A DNA stretch of 64,000 bases, taken from positions 620,001-684,000 of the forward strand of contig NZ_AP027742.1 of NCBI RefSeq assembly GCF_030296775.1, read 5' to 3'. Origin of the DNA: Claveliimonas bilis. GTDB taxonomy: Bacteria; Bacillota; Clostridia; Lachnospirales; Lachnospiraceae. Of the stretch, positions 33,811 through 40,546 are shown one piece after another. Position numbers and translations under genes: made by a program. Within the stretch, counting starts at the first letter, position 1. The number at the start of each line of letters is the position of its first letter. Below the pieces are notes generated by a model. The model made no database searches and was not told the origin of the DNA. It saw only the letters and a program-made list of their open reading frames with translations.

Positions 33811-34668
33811 GTGATAAAGAAAATGACAAACAGTAATATGAAGAAAATAGCGATGGTGCTTGTGATATTAGTGGTGCTGCTCCTTTCGATGACCGTTATT
33901 TCAAAAGCGGCAAGTGATCCGGCGAACCACACGGAAACGCTGGAACCATTAGATGAAAAGAAAGAAGACGTTCTGAAACTGACGGCAACATCGGCGGCAG
34001 CATCAACGGCTCTTGCGGCAATTCCGGGGGATGCGACCACGCCGGTGGCGAACAAACTGGCAGACTTAACATCATATTTTTTAATTATTCTTATGGTTAT
34101 CTTTCTGGAAAAATATCTGGTTACCCTTACCGGATATGCTGCGTTTTCCATACTGATTCCAGCGGCGTGCGCCCTGTTAATAGCGGGGATATGCGCAAAT
34201 AAGAATTTCTTAAAAGTATTGGCGGCTAAGATAGCGGTGTTCGGCCTGGTTATATACCTGATCATTCCGTTCAGCATGAATGTTTCTTCCGTCATAGAAA
34301 AGACGTATGAGTCATCAGTGGAAACGACTATAAAGGAGGCGCAGGATATTACAGATGAGATAGACGAAAGCTCGGATTCCGAAGGGAATATACTGGACCA
34401 GGCTATATCAAAGATTAAGGGCGGAATATCAGGATTGCTGGAAAAGGGGGAAGAGCTTTTGAATCGTTTTATCGAAGCAATTGCTGTCATGATGGTAACT
34501 TCCTGCCTGATACCAATTGTTGTACTGCTATTTGCGTTTTGGATCATTCGTATGTTGTTTGGAATACAGATCAATGCGCCCAAGGACCTGCCGAAACGGA
34601 TTTCCTCTAAAATGCCGGGAGGCAAAAAAAGATCCGTGGAATTACAGAAAAAAGGAGAAAATGTATGA
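33811..34668 (+). CDS. Multi-pass membrane protein, function unknown (cassette gene 1)
   Basis: 285 aa. An N-terminal helix or signal (about residues 10-30) ends near SKAAS. Then come a linker, hydrophobic segments at about 90-112, 115-140 and 146-166, an acidic Ser-rich loop (DITDEIDESSDSEGN) and a last long helix pair near 225-260. It ends with a basic tail. GTG 33811 is chosen because AAAGGAG is eight bases upstream. Its stop overlaps the ATG of the GIY-YIG gene by four bases, so the two are coupled. No family recognised. Confidence 0.7.
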   Translation: MIKKMTNSNMKKIAMVLVILVVLLLSMTVISKAASDPANHTETLEPLDEKKEDVLKLTATSAAASTALAAIPGDATTPVANKLADLTSYFLIILMVIFLEKYLVTLTGYAAFSILIPAACALLIAGICANKNFLKVLAAKIAVFGLVIYLIIPFSMNVSSVIEKTYESSVETTIKEAQDITDEIDESSDSEGNILDQAISKIKGGISGLLEKGEELLNRFIEAIAVMMVTSCLIPIVVLLFAFWIIRMLFGIQINAPKDLPKRISSKMPGGKKRSVELQKKGENV

Positions 34669-35570
34669 AATCACGGGGAAAAAGTATAAATTTATTTTTG
34701 ATGGATGGAGAAGCAACCGGAAGGATTAAATGTACACTTGCGAACTGGACAGGAGTTGCCTATAAAATTCCAAGGACAGAACTTGAAAAATGTAAGGACA
34801 GGGAAGACCTGAAGCAAAGCGGCGTTTACTTCCTTTTTGGAATATCTGATGATTCCGGGAAGGACATGGTGTATATAGGACAGGCCGGCTCAAGAAAGAA
34901 TGGAGAAGGTATTTTAAACCGCCTGCAGGAACATAAACGGAATCCCGAAAAAGATTACTGGACAGAAGCGATTGTTTTCACCACATCAAATAATTCATTT
35001 GGTCCGACGGAAATCAGCTATCTTGAGAATAGATTTTGTAATTTAGCGCTTGCCGCAAACCGGTATGAGGTTAAAAACGGTAATGATCCTACTCATGGCA
35101 ATATTACAGAAGAAAAAGAATGCGAAATGGAAGAGTTTATCGACAATGCCAAGGTTGTGATGGGTACGCTTGGACATAAATTATTTGAACCTCTGAGAAA
35201 ACCCGCGTCAGAACAGGAAGGAGAAATATCTGAAAAAGCGGATAGCGATGTCAGACTTCATTTAGAGCGCAATATAAAAAATGTGGGAAAAGTGGAAGCA
35301 AACGGCATGCAGACATCAGAGGGTTTTGTAGTTTTACAGGGCAGCCATATTTCACCGTCAGACGACGATACAATTCCGGCAGTTATAAAAGAACGCCGCC
35401 GGAAAGCACGTGTAGATGAATCATTTGTTTTGCAGGAAGATGTTCTTTTTAACAGTCCGTCTTACGCGGCCATGTTTGTTATCGGAAAAAGTGCAAATGG
35501 ACTGACCAGCTGGAAAAATGAAGCTGGAATCACATTGAAAGCGATGGAGAGAAATGGAGATTTAGAATAG
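34665..35570 (+). CDS. GIY-YIG nuclease-domain protein with C-terminal DUF4357 (cassette gene 2)
   Basis: 301 aa. The GIY-YIG-type core is at about residues 50-130: SGVYFLFGISD and DMVYIGQAGSRKNGEGILNRLQEH carry the GVYFLFG/VYIGQ pair and the following arginine, and FGPTEISYLENRF supplies the catalytic-type glutamate. The C-terminal 50 residues (FNSPSYAAMFVIGKSANGLTSWKNEAG) match DUF4357, commonly attached to GIY-YIG proteins. Overlaps the membrane-protein gene by four bases and precedes the SEC-C protein by 12. Cassette genes like these are accessory. A nuclease role, perhaps in defence, is inferred. Confidence 0.8.
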   Translation: MKSRGKSINLFLMDGEATGRIKCTLANWTGVAYKIPRTELEKCKDREDLKQSGVYFLFGISDDSGKDMVYIGQAGSRKNGEGILNRLQEHKRNPEKDYWTEAIVFTTSNNSFGPTEISYLENRFCNLALAANRYEVKNGNDPTHGNITEEKECEMEEFIDNAKVVMGTLGHKLFEPLRKPASEQEGEISEKADSDVRLHLERNIKNVGKVEANGMQTSEGFVVLQGSHISPSDDDTIPAVIKERRRKARVDESFVLQEDVLFNSPSYAAMFVIGKSANGLTSWKNEAGITLKAMERNGDLE

Positions 35571-35582
35571 AGGGGAGATGAC

Positions 35583-37457
35583 ATGAAATCATATCAGATT
35601 AAAGTAATTTTAAAAAATTCCAAGCCACCAGTATGGAGACGCTGTTTGATTCCGGCCGGGATCACGTTTGCACAGCTTGCGCTGATTCTGCAGAAAATTA
35701 TAGAAACGCAATGGACACCGAATTATGAATATGAGTTCTATCATTCAGGTGTCCGCGTGCACGAATGGATGGAGGAGGAGTCGCATCTTACGGCGTACTA
35801 TTATGGATATATGTGTGCTTCAGATACATTTATCGATACTCTGGTGGAACAAGATACCTGGTTTACTTTTCGTCCCGGAGATAGAAGTCAGTACAGAGTT
35901 GAGATTGAAAAAAGGTTGCCGGATAAGTGTTCATGGCCGTCCGTCATAAAACAGAAAGATTCCACAGAGTTTCGGGAATGGTCAACTATGAACGATGTAA
36001 ATGAAAAATTGAAAAAGTACTTTCCTATCACCTATGGAGCAGCAGATTACAGAAGCTATGAAGATCTGAGGAGGGAGCTGATCAGATGGAAATATGGGTT
36101 TACTGGTACTGAAAATCCGATTGACAGGACAGGCAGGCAGAAGAAATCGTCTGAATCTATTCTGCAGGAAATAGCAGACAGTATCATGCAGCTTCATAAG
36201 AAGAAAAAGGAAGAGGAAAAATCAAGGCAGCCAGATATCAAAGAGTTTCTTCTCGGGACAACGAAAAAGGAGCTGCTTGAAATAGCAGATGACTTGGGAC
36301 TTTCATGTTATAAATCCTTAAATAAAAGCGAGCTGTCAGAGAAAATCAGAGATGAAATATTGAAACCAGATGTTATGGCAAGACGAATGATGCTACTTAG
36401 CGACTCTGAAATTCAGGCGTTTGAGCAGGCGCTTTCAAAAGAAAATGGATTTTTCCCAGGTTTTTCAGAAATGGAGAAATTAGAGAAGCTATATGATCTT
36501 ATGTATGTGATGTTCTATTGTGATGATTATGTAGAAGTTCCCAGAGAAGCAGCGAGAGTATATGAGTTGATCAATACGCCGGAATATCAGGAAAAACGCC
36601 GGGGAACATATTGGACGTATCACTGTCTGTTGATGACTGAAATGATATATATATGTGCGCCTGTAAATGTTGTCTGTAAAATGCTGGAGAAATGCCTGAA
36701 ACACAAAGTTGGAAGGAATGAGTTTGAAGAGTTTTTTTTCAATATACCGCGGGAAGTACAGCGTTATGTATTGAAACATAACCGTATTATTCCTGAAGAA
36801 GTTTTTAGAGATGACTTATATTTGGACATTGAAAAAGCCCAGGGTAAAAAAGAATTTTATATTCCCGGAGCCGAAGAAGTTTGGGAATATACAGAAAATG
36901 GATACCCTGTTTCAGATCCCTACTATTGCCGTCTGAAGCAAGTCTTAATCCGGGAACTGGAGATTGATTCGGATGATATGGAATCTCTTATGGCGGTGAT
37001 ATGGAATAAGATCAGCATGGGAGAAAGTTTGTCAGATATTATGGAAATTTTCGATGAAGAAGAAATGACATTTCGGACAGAAGAGTCTGTGAAAGAATTT
37101 GTTTCTATTATGGCGGATGTAAATAATCATACAAGAATGCCCATCAATAGAGGATGGACACCTGACGAAATGATAAAACGTATGCCAAGGCGACTGCATG
37201 AAGGACAGCGTACGAAGATTGTGCCTATGAGCAGCAGCGCCGCAGAAATTCTTGAAAGCGAAGCGGAAAGAGTAAAGGAGATGGGACTGGATATTGATCT
37301 GGAATCCAATGCAGATGAGATTACGACTGTGTCTATGCCGGAAGGACCAGGAGGAAAAACTGTACTTGGGAAGAAAAAAATATATCCCAATGATCCATGT
37401 CCATGTGGGAGCGGAAAGAAATATAAGAAATGTTGTGGAAGAAAGAGTAAGCCATGA
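35583..37457 (+). CDS. pRiA4b ORF-3-like and SEC-C zinc-motif protein (cassette gene 3)
   Basis: 624 aa. The N-terminal domain (about residues 1-170) begins SYQIKVILKNSKPPVWRRC and resembles the plasmid pRiA4b ORF-3 / IS1096 TnpR-passenger family. A SAP/Rho-N-like segment lies near 215-250 (LGTTKKELLEIADDLGL). A long helical middle follows. The C-terminus is a SEC-C zinc motif (PNDPCPCGSGKKYKKCCG). GGGGAG lies before the ATG. Function unknown. The combination suggests nucleic-acid or ribosome contact. A strong terminator follows at 37539. Confidence 0.75.
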   Translation: MKSYQIKVILKNSKPPVWRRCLIPAGITFAQLALILQKIIETQWTPNYEYEFYHSGVRVHEWMEEESHLTAYYYGYMCASDTFIDTLVEQDTWFTFRPGDRSQYRVEIEKRLPDKCSWPSVIKQKDSTEFREWSTMNDVNEKLKKYFPITYGAADYRSYEDLRRELIRWKYGFTGTENPIDRTGRQKKSSESILQEIADSIMQLHKKKKEEEKSRQPDIKEFLLGTTKKELLEIADDLGLSCYKSLNKSELSEKIRDEILKPDVMARRMMLLSDSEIQAFEQALSKENGFFPGFSEMEKLEKLYDLMYVMFYCDDYVEVPREAARVYELINTPEYQEKRRGTYWTYHCLLMTEMIYICAPVNVVCKMLEKCLKHKVGRNEFEEFFFNIPREVQRYVLKHNRIIPEEVFRDDLYLDIEKAQGKKEFYIPGAEEVWEYTENGYPVSDPYYCRLKQVLIRELEIDSDDMESLMAVIWNKISMGESLSDIMEIFDEEEMTFRTEESVKEFVSIMADVNNHTRMPINRGWTPDEMIKRMPRRLHEGQRTKIVPMSSSAAEILESEAERVKEMGLDIDLESNADEITTVSMPEGPGGKTVLGKKKIYPNDPCPCGSGKKYKKCCGRKSKP

Positions 37458-37538
37458 TGACGTATTCCGAAACGTGAGGAACGTGATCTATAGTAAGTAA
37501 AATACAGACGTGACGTAAATCAAAGTATTTAAAAAATT

Positions 37539-37586
37539 ATAGATATTTACATTCGTTTCTACGAATTGTAGATATCTATTTTTTTA
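37539..37586 (+). terminator. Terminator of the three-gene cassette
   Basis: ATAGATAT-TACA-TTCGT against ACGAA-TGTA-ATATCTAT with loop TTCT and seven T afterwards. Confidence 0.85.
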
Positions 37587-37722
37587 TGAGGAAATTTCGT
37601 TCCTTGTTAATCAAAAGTCCCGCCAGCGGCGCTCTTGGTTCTATAAAAACAGTTCTCGCGAAAAAAACATTTCCTTTTATGGAGGGCCGGAAGATGCAGC
37701 CGGTTTTCTCTAATAAAAGTCT

Positions 37723-37750
37723 TTGACTGTGCGTTGCGTGCAGTTATAGG
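37723..37750 (+). promoter_or_regulatory. MerR-gene promoter with internal dyad
   Basis: TTGACT (37723-37728) and TATAGG (37745-37750), 16-base spacer. An imperfect 19-base dyad ACTG-N2-CG-N3-CG-N2-CAGT (37726-37744) fills the spacer, where MerR proteins bind. Autoregulation is inferred. Confidence 0.5.
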
Positions 37751-37774
37751 CTAGAAAAGGAAGGTAGGAATGTT

Positions 37775-38116
37775 ATGAAACTGCGGGAAATTTGTGAAAC
37801 ACTGGATATATCCAGAAGAGCCCTGCAAGGGTATGAAAAGGCCGGATTGGTCTCTGCAACAGGTCGGAATAAATATGGGCATTTACTCTATGATGAAACT
37901 GCAAAATTAAGAATTGAAAAAATAAAGTTTTATCAACAGCTGGGATTTTCGCTTAAAGAGATTTCATCCCTTATTGATGCGCCCAATATCGTAGTAAAAG
38001 AAGCTCTCGAAAAGCAGGTGGAAAAACTAAAAAACGAAAGGACAGAAAAAGATAAATTAATTGAAAAAGCAAATCAAATGATCGCTGCACTGGTAAATGA
38101 AAATAATCATAAATAA
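37775..38116 (+). CDS. MerR-family transcriptional regulator
   Basis: 113 aa. The N-terminal winged helix runs from MKLREICETLDISRRALQGYE through AGLVSATGRNKYGHLLYDE. The second helix-turn-helix is IKFYQQLGFSLKEISSLID, and a C-terminal coiled coil (about 75-108) serves dimerisation. There is no cysteine, so it is not a metal- or thiol-sensing type like MerR or SoxR; a small-molecule or stress effector is more likely. It sits 14 bases before the zinc-ribbon membrane gene and probably regulates it together with itself. Confidence 0.88.
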   Translation: MKLREICETLDISRRALQGYEKAGLVSATGRNKYGHLLYDETAKLRIEKIKFYQQLGFSLKEISSLIDAPNIVVKEALEKQVEKLKNERTEKDKLIEKANQMIAALVNENNHK

Positions 38117-38130
38117 AGGAGAGGGAACGA

Positions 38131-38913
38131 ATGAAAGACAGGAAAAAAGCAACTATAACGGTAATCTTAGCGGGTGTTGTATTAATCATTGCAGGAATAG
38201 TGATTTACACATGTTACCACAGGTGGAATGATGCAACGTGTACAGAACCGAGAACTTGCAGTATTTGTGGAAAAACAGAAGGAGAACCATTGGGACATAA
38301 ATGGAACAGCGCTACATGTGTAAAGCCGCAGATTTGTAAAGTATGCAAGGAGACAAAAGGAAAAGCATTAGGGCATGATCCGGAAACATGGTTGACGGTA
38401 ACGGAACCCACATGTACTGCGGAAGGAGAAAAAGAAGCAACTTGTAAGAGGTGCGGTGAAAATCTCACAGAAAAGATACCGATGACAGATCATACACCGG
38501 GGGAGTGGACGGTAGTAAAAGATTATAAAGTAAATCGCGATGGTACAGTAACACCTGGAACCCAGTCGGTGTGCTGTTCTGTATGCAAAAAGGAATTGGA
38601 GACAAAGGAATACACCATAGAATTAACCAACAGCCAAAAGAATGCAGTTATTCGGGCATATGAAGAAGAAAATTTCTGGCATGTATCGCGCGATTATTTG
38701 ATTTACGATGTATTGGTAGGGTTTGATTATTTCAGTGTGGAAGATGCCACATTTGCCGTTGACCATATGGAAGTGGATTTCGATGAACAGGCAGTACTAT
38801 TTGTAAAAGAAAATTCTTCGGGACAGTCCAGAGGCGGGATCGTGGAGATGATGCGCTATTATGGATACACAGAAGAACAGATTAATAATGCACTTGAACA
38901 GGCTGGATTTTAG
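38131..38913 (+). CDS. Membrane protein with zinc-ribbon repeats and Ltp-like domain
   Basis: 260 aa. One membrane helix (about residues 8-30), then three zinc-ribbon-like modules with the pattern A-T-C-x-x-P-x-x-C-x-x-C and GHKW (for example DATCTEPRTCSICGKTEG and SATCVKPQICKVCKETKG). The C-terminal 95 residues (LTNSQKNAVIRAYEEENF onward; ends YYGYTEEQINNALEQAGF) resemble the paired Ltp / host-cell-surface-exposed lipoprotein domain (PF07553 type), known from a streptococcal prophage protein that blocks phage DNA entry. The C-terminal part lies outside the cell. Its role here is unproven. Confidence 0.7.
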   Translation: MKDRKKATITVILAGVVLIIAGIVIYTCYHRWNDATCTEPRTCSICGKTEGEPLGHKWNSATCVKPQICKVCKETKGKALGHDPETWLTVTEPTCTAEGEKEATCKRCGENLTEKIPMTDHTPGEWTVVKDYKVNRDGTVTPGTQSVCCSVCKKELETKEYTIELTNSQKNAVIRAYEEENFWHVSRDYLIYDVLVGFDYFSVEDATFAVDHMEVDFDEQAVLFVKENSSGQSRGGIVEMMRYYGYTEEQINNALEQAGF

Positions 38914-38975
38914 GCATATGACTTGAGGTAGAGGCTGTAGATGAGGAGTTTATTTAAAAACGGAGGCAATGTTTG

Positions 38976-39599
38976 ATGAATGAGAAACAAAAGAGTAACA
39001 GATTGATTTCCTATCTGAAAAAAGAACATCTTTTAGGAAAAGTCTTAGCAGGATTATTGATTCTGGCGGCGATTGTGGCTGTAATTATTGGAATAAAGAA
39101 AGTTGCATTTTCAGAAAATCAGACTACGAAAATCGGTTTTGAAAATATTGGGGAACTGGCAACACAATCCTCTTACTGTACACAAGTGAATGTTACAGAT
39201 TCTTCAAAGAAACTCTTTGGTGCCAGCATTCCATTTACAAATAGTAAATACATATACAGTTATGGGATTACTATTAAAGCCGGATATGACTTTAACGAGA
39301 TAGACTGGAACGAGAAGGGGAATATTATTGAAGTTAAGCTGCCGGAGGTAAAAATATTAAGTTCCGAAATTGATCAGGATTCCTTCAAAGTATATCATGA
39401 AGATGAGAGTGTATTTAATCAGGTTACTTTGGAAGAGAATAACGAGGCGCTTACTAAACTGAAGGAGCAGGCACAGACGGATGCTATAGAAAGCGGTTTG
39501 TTTGAAAACGCCCGTGATAATGCGGAAACAATACTTACAAGTTTTTTTGGAAATGTATATGACTTGAATGAGTATGAAATTGTTTTTAAAGATAAATAG
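38976..39599 (+). CDS. DUF4230 domain membrane-anchored protein
   Basis: 207 aa. A basic N-terminus and one membrane helix (about residues 22-43), then an extracytoplasmic domain with IGELATQSSYCTQVNVTDS and IIEVKLPEVKILSSEIDQDSF, typical of DUF4230, and a conserved-looking tail (DNAETILTSFFGNVYD). ATG 38976 has GGAGG nine bases upstream. It is 62 bases behind the Ltp-like gene and in the same direction. No function known. Confidence 0.7.
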   Translation: MNEKQKSNRLISYLKKEHLLGKVLAGLLILAAIVAVIIGIKKVAFSENQTTKIGFENIGELATQSSYCTQVNVTDSSKKLFGASIPFTNSKYIYSYGITIKAGYDFNEIDWNEKGNIIEVKLPEVKILSSEIDQDSFKVYHEDESVFNQVTLEENNEALTKLKEQAQTDAIESGLFENARDNAETILTSFFGNVYDLNEYEIVFKDK

Positions 39600-39644
39600 A
39601 ATAGCTTTCCATAGGAGGGGGCCGGGGTGACACGATAAGTAGTG

Positions 39645-39674
39645 GGAATGACTTGCAAATCTCCTGCATACATT
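39645..39674 (+). promoter_or_regulatory. Sigma-E-type promoter candidate of spoIIID
   Basis: CATACATT (39667-39674) fits the sigma-E -10 consensus CATACAnT. A weaker -35-like GAATGAC lies 14 bases upstream. spoIIID is a sigma-E gene in Bacillus subtilis. The -10 lies in the left arm of a hairpin. Confidence 0.55.
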
Positions 39675-39700
39675 GTAAAAACGATGAATGCAGGGGATTT
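39657..39700. repeat. Inverted repeat around the spoIIID promoter and ribosome site
   Basis: AAATCTCCTGCAT (39657-39669) and ATGCAGGGGATTT (39688-39700), 13 bp with one G-U. The right arm contains the AGGGG ribosome site and is followed by TT-ATG. Read-through transcripts from upstream would hide the site, while transcripts from the sigma-E promoter would lack the left arm. Confidence 0.7.
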
Positions 39701-39702
39701 TT

Positions 39703-39963
39703 ATGAAAGAATATATTGAAGAAAGGGCGGTAGAAATCGCATGTTATATCATTGAACATAAGGCGACCGTGCGCCAGGCAGCCGGGAAATTCGGAGTTAG
39801 TAAATCAACTATACATAAAGACGTAACAGAGCGTCTGATCCAAATCAATCCATCTCTGGCAATGCAGGCCCGCAAGGTGCTGGACATGAATAAATCCGAA
39901 CGCCATATACGGGGAGGACTTGCTACCCGGGAAAAATATAAGGGAAAACATTTGCATTGTTGA
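39703..39963 (+). CDS. spoIIID: Sporulation transcriptional regulator SpoIIID
   Basis: 86 aa mother-cell regulator. It starts MKEYIEERAVEIACYIIEHK and contains the helix-turn-helix TVRQAAGKFGVSKSTIHKDV, then ERLIQINPSLAMQARKVLDMN and KSERHIRGGLATREKYKG, the conserved C-terminal DNA-binding segment. Length and sequence match SpoIIID closely. The ATG at 39703 with AGGGG is preferred to the frame start 15 bases earlier. A sigma-E promoter candidate is upstream. Confirms a sporulating organism. Confidence 0.95.
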   Translation: MKEYIEERAVEIACYIIEHKATVRQAAGKFGVSKSTIHKDVTERLIQINPSLAMQARKVLDMNKSERHIRGGLATREKYKGKHLHC

Positions 39964-40051
39964 CTTGAAAGGTGTAAATTTACCCGATATAATTTAAGAA
40001 GAAAGCAGGGTACTTGTTGACTGGAGCAGGCTTCAGGGAGGAAGATAGAAT

Positions 40052-40414
40052 ATGGATGCAAAAGAAAAAGAGATACTGATGGATGCCGGAATCGATGTAG
40101 ACGGCGGAATAGAGCGCTGTATGGGGAATGAGGCGCTGTATAAGAAGCTTATAAAACGCATCTGGCAGGATACCAATTATCAGGAGGTTCTGTCAGGAAT
40201 GGAAGCAGGCAGCATGGATCAGGTGCTGAAGGCAGCGCATACTTTAAAAGGAATCAGCGGAAATTTAGGATTTACCCGGTTATATGAAATAACAGAAGAG
40301 ATCGTAAAGCAGATCCGGGAAGAACATTATGAGGAAATAGGAGATAAAATAGCGGAGCTGACAGAAAACTATGAGAAAGTAATGTCCGCTCTTGATAAGA
40401 CAGGCAACCATTAA
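40052..40414 (+). CDS. HPt (histidine phosphotransfer) domain protein
   Basis: 120 aa single-domain protein: a four-helix bundle with the phosphorylatable His63 in AAHTLKGISGNLGF and a C-terminal helix. It would shuttle phosphate in a multi-step two-component relay, but no histidine kinase or receiver gene lies nearby, so it is an orphan here. GGGAGGAAG lies before the ATG. Confidence 0.88.
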   Translation: MDAKEKEILMDAGIDVDGGIERCMGNEALYKKLIKRIWQDTNYQEVLSGMEAGSMDQVLKAAHTLKGISGNLGFTRLYEITEEIVKQIREEHYEEIGDKIAELTENYEKVMSALDKTGNH

Positions 40415-40447
40415 GATAAAATTATAATAATATGGAAAAGGAAATCA

Positions 40448-40481
40448 TGCGCTGCAGGCTTTGAAGAAAATCTGCAGCGCA
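40448..40481 (+). terminator. Hairpin after the HPt gene
   Basis: TGCGCTGCAG and CTGCAGCGCA, perfect 10-bp arms with a 14-base loop. The following AGTTATTGTATT is only moderately T-rich. Confidence 0.55.
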
Positions 40482-40486
40482 AGTTA

Positions 40487-40515
40487 TTGTATTCCCGGAG
40501 ACATTGGGATATGAT
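40487..40515 (+). promoter_or_regulatory. Sigma-A promoter of the GH2 gene
   Basis: TTGTAT (40487-40492), 17-base spacer, TATGAT (40510-40515); the coding start is about 30 bases on. Confidence 0.65.
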
Positions 40516-40546
40516 AGACGTTGTGAGAATACAAAGGAGGAAAAAT

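Larger units (their letters stand above)
37458..37774. other. Intergenic region with terminator and MerR promoter, no gene
   Basis: 317 bases: a strong terminator at 37539-37586, then about 130 bases of unassigned sequence, then the MerR-type promoter at 37723-37750. I see no coding frame worth calling. Confidence 0.6.

Noticed and set aside
35583-37457. Transposase, because the N-terminal domain is often named after an IS1096 passenger gene
   Set aside because: No DDE or serine recombinase motifs, no terminal repeats, and the C-terminal SEC-C motif is not a transposase feature.
37539-37586. Phage or transposon end because of the long AT-rich inverted repeat
   Set aside because: Position just after a gene and the run of seven T fit an intrinsic terminator; no flanking duplication.
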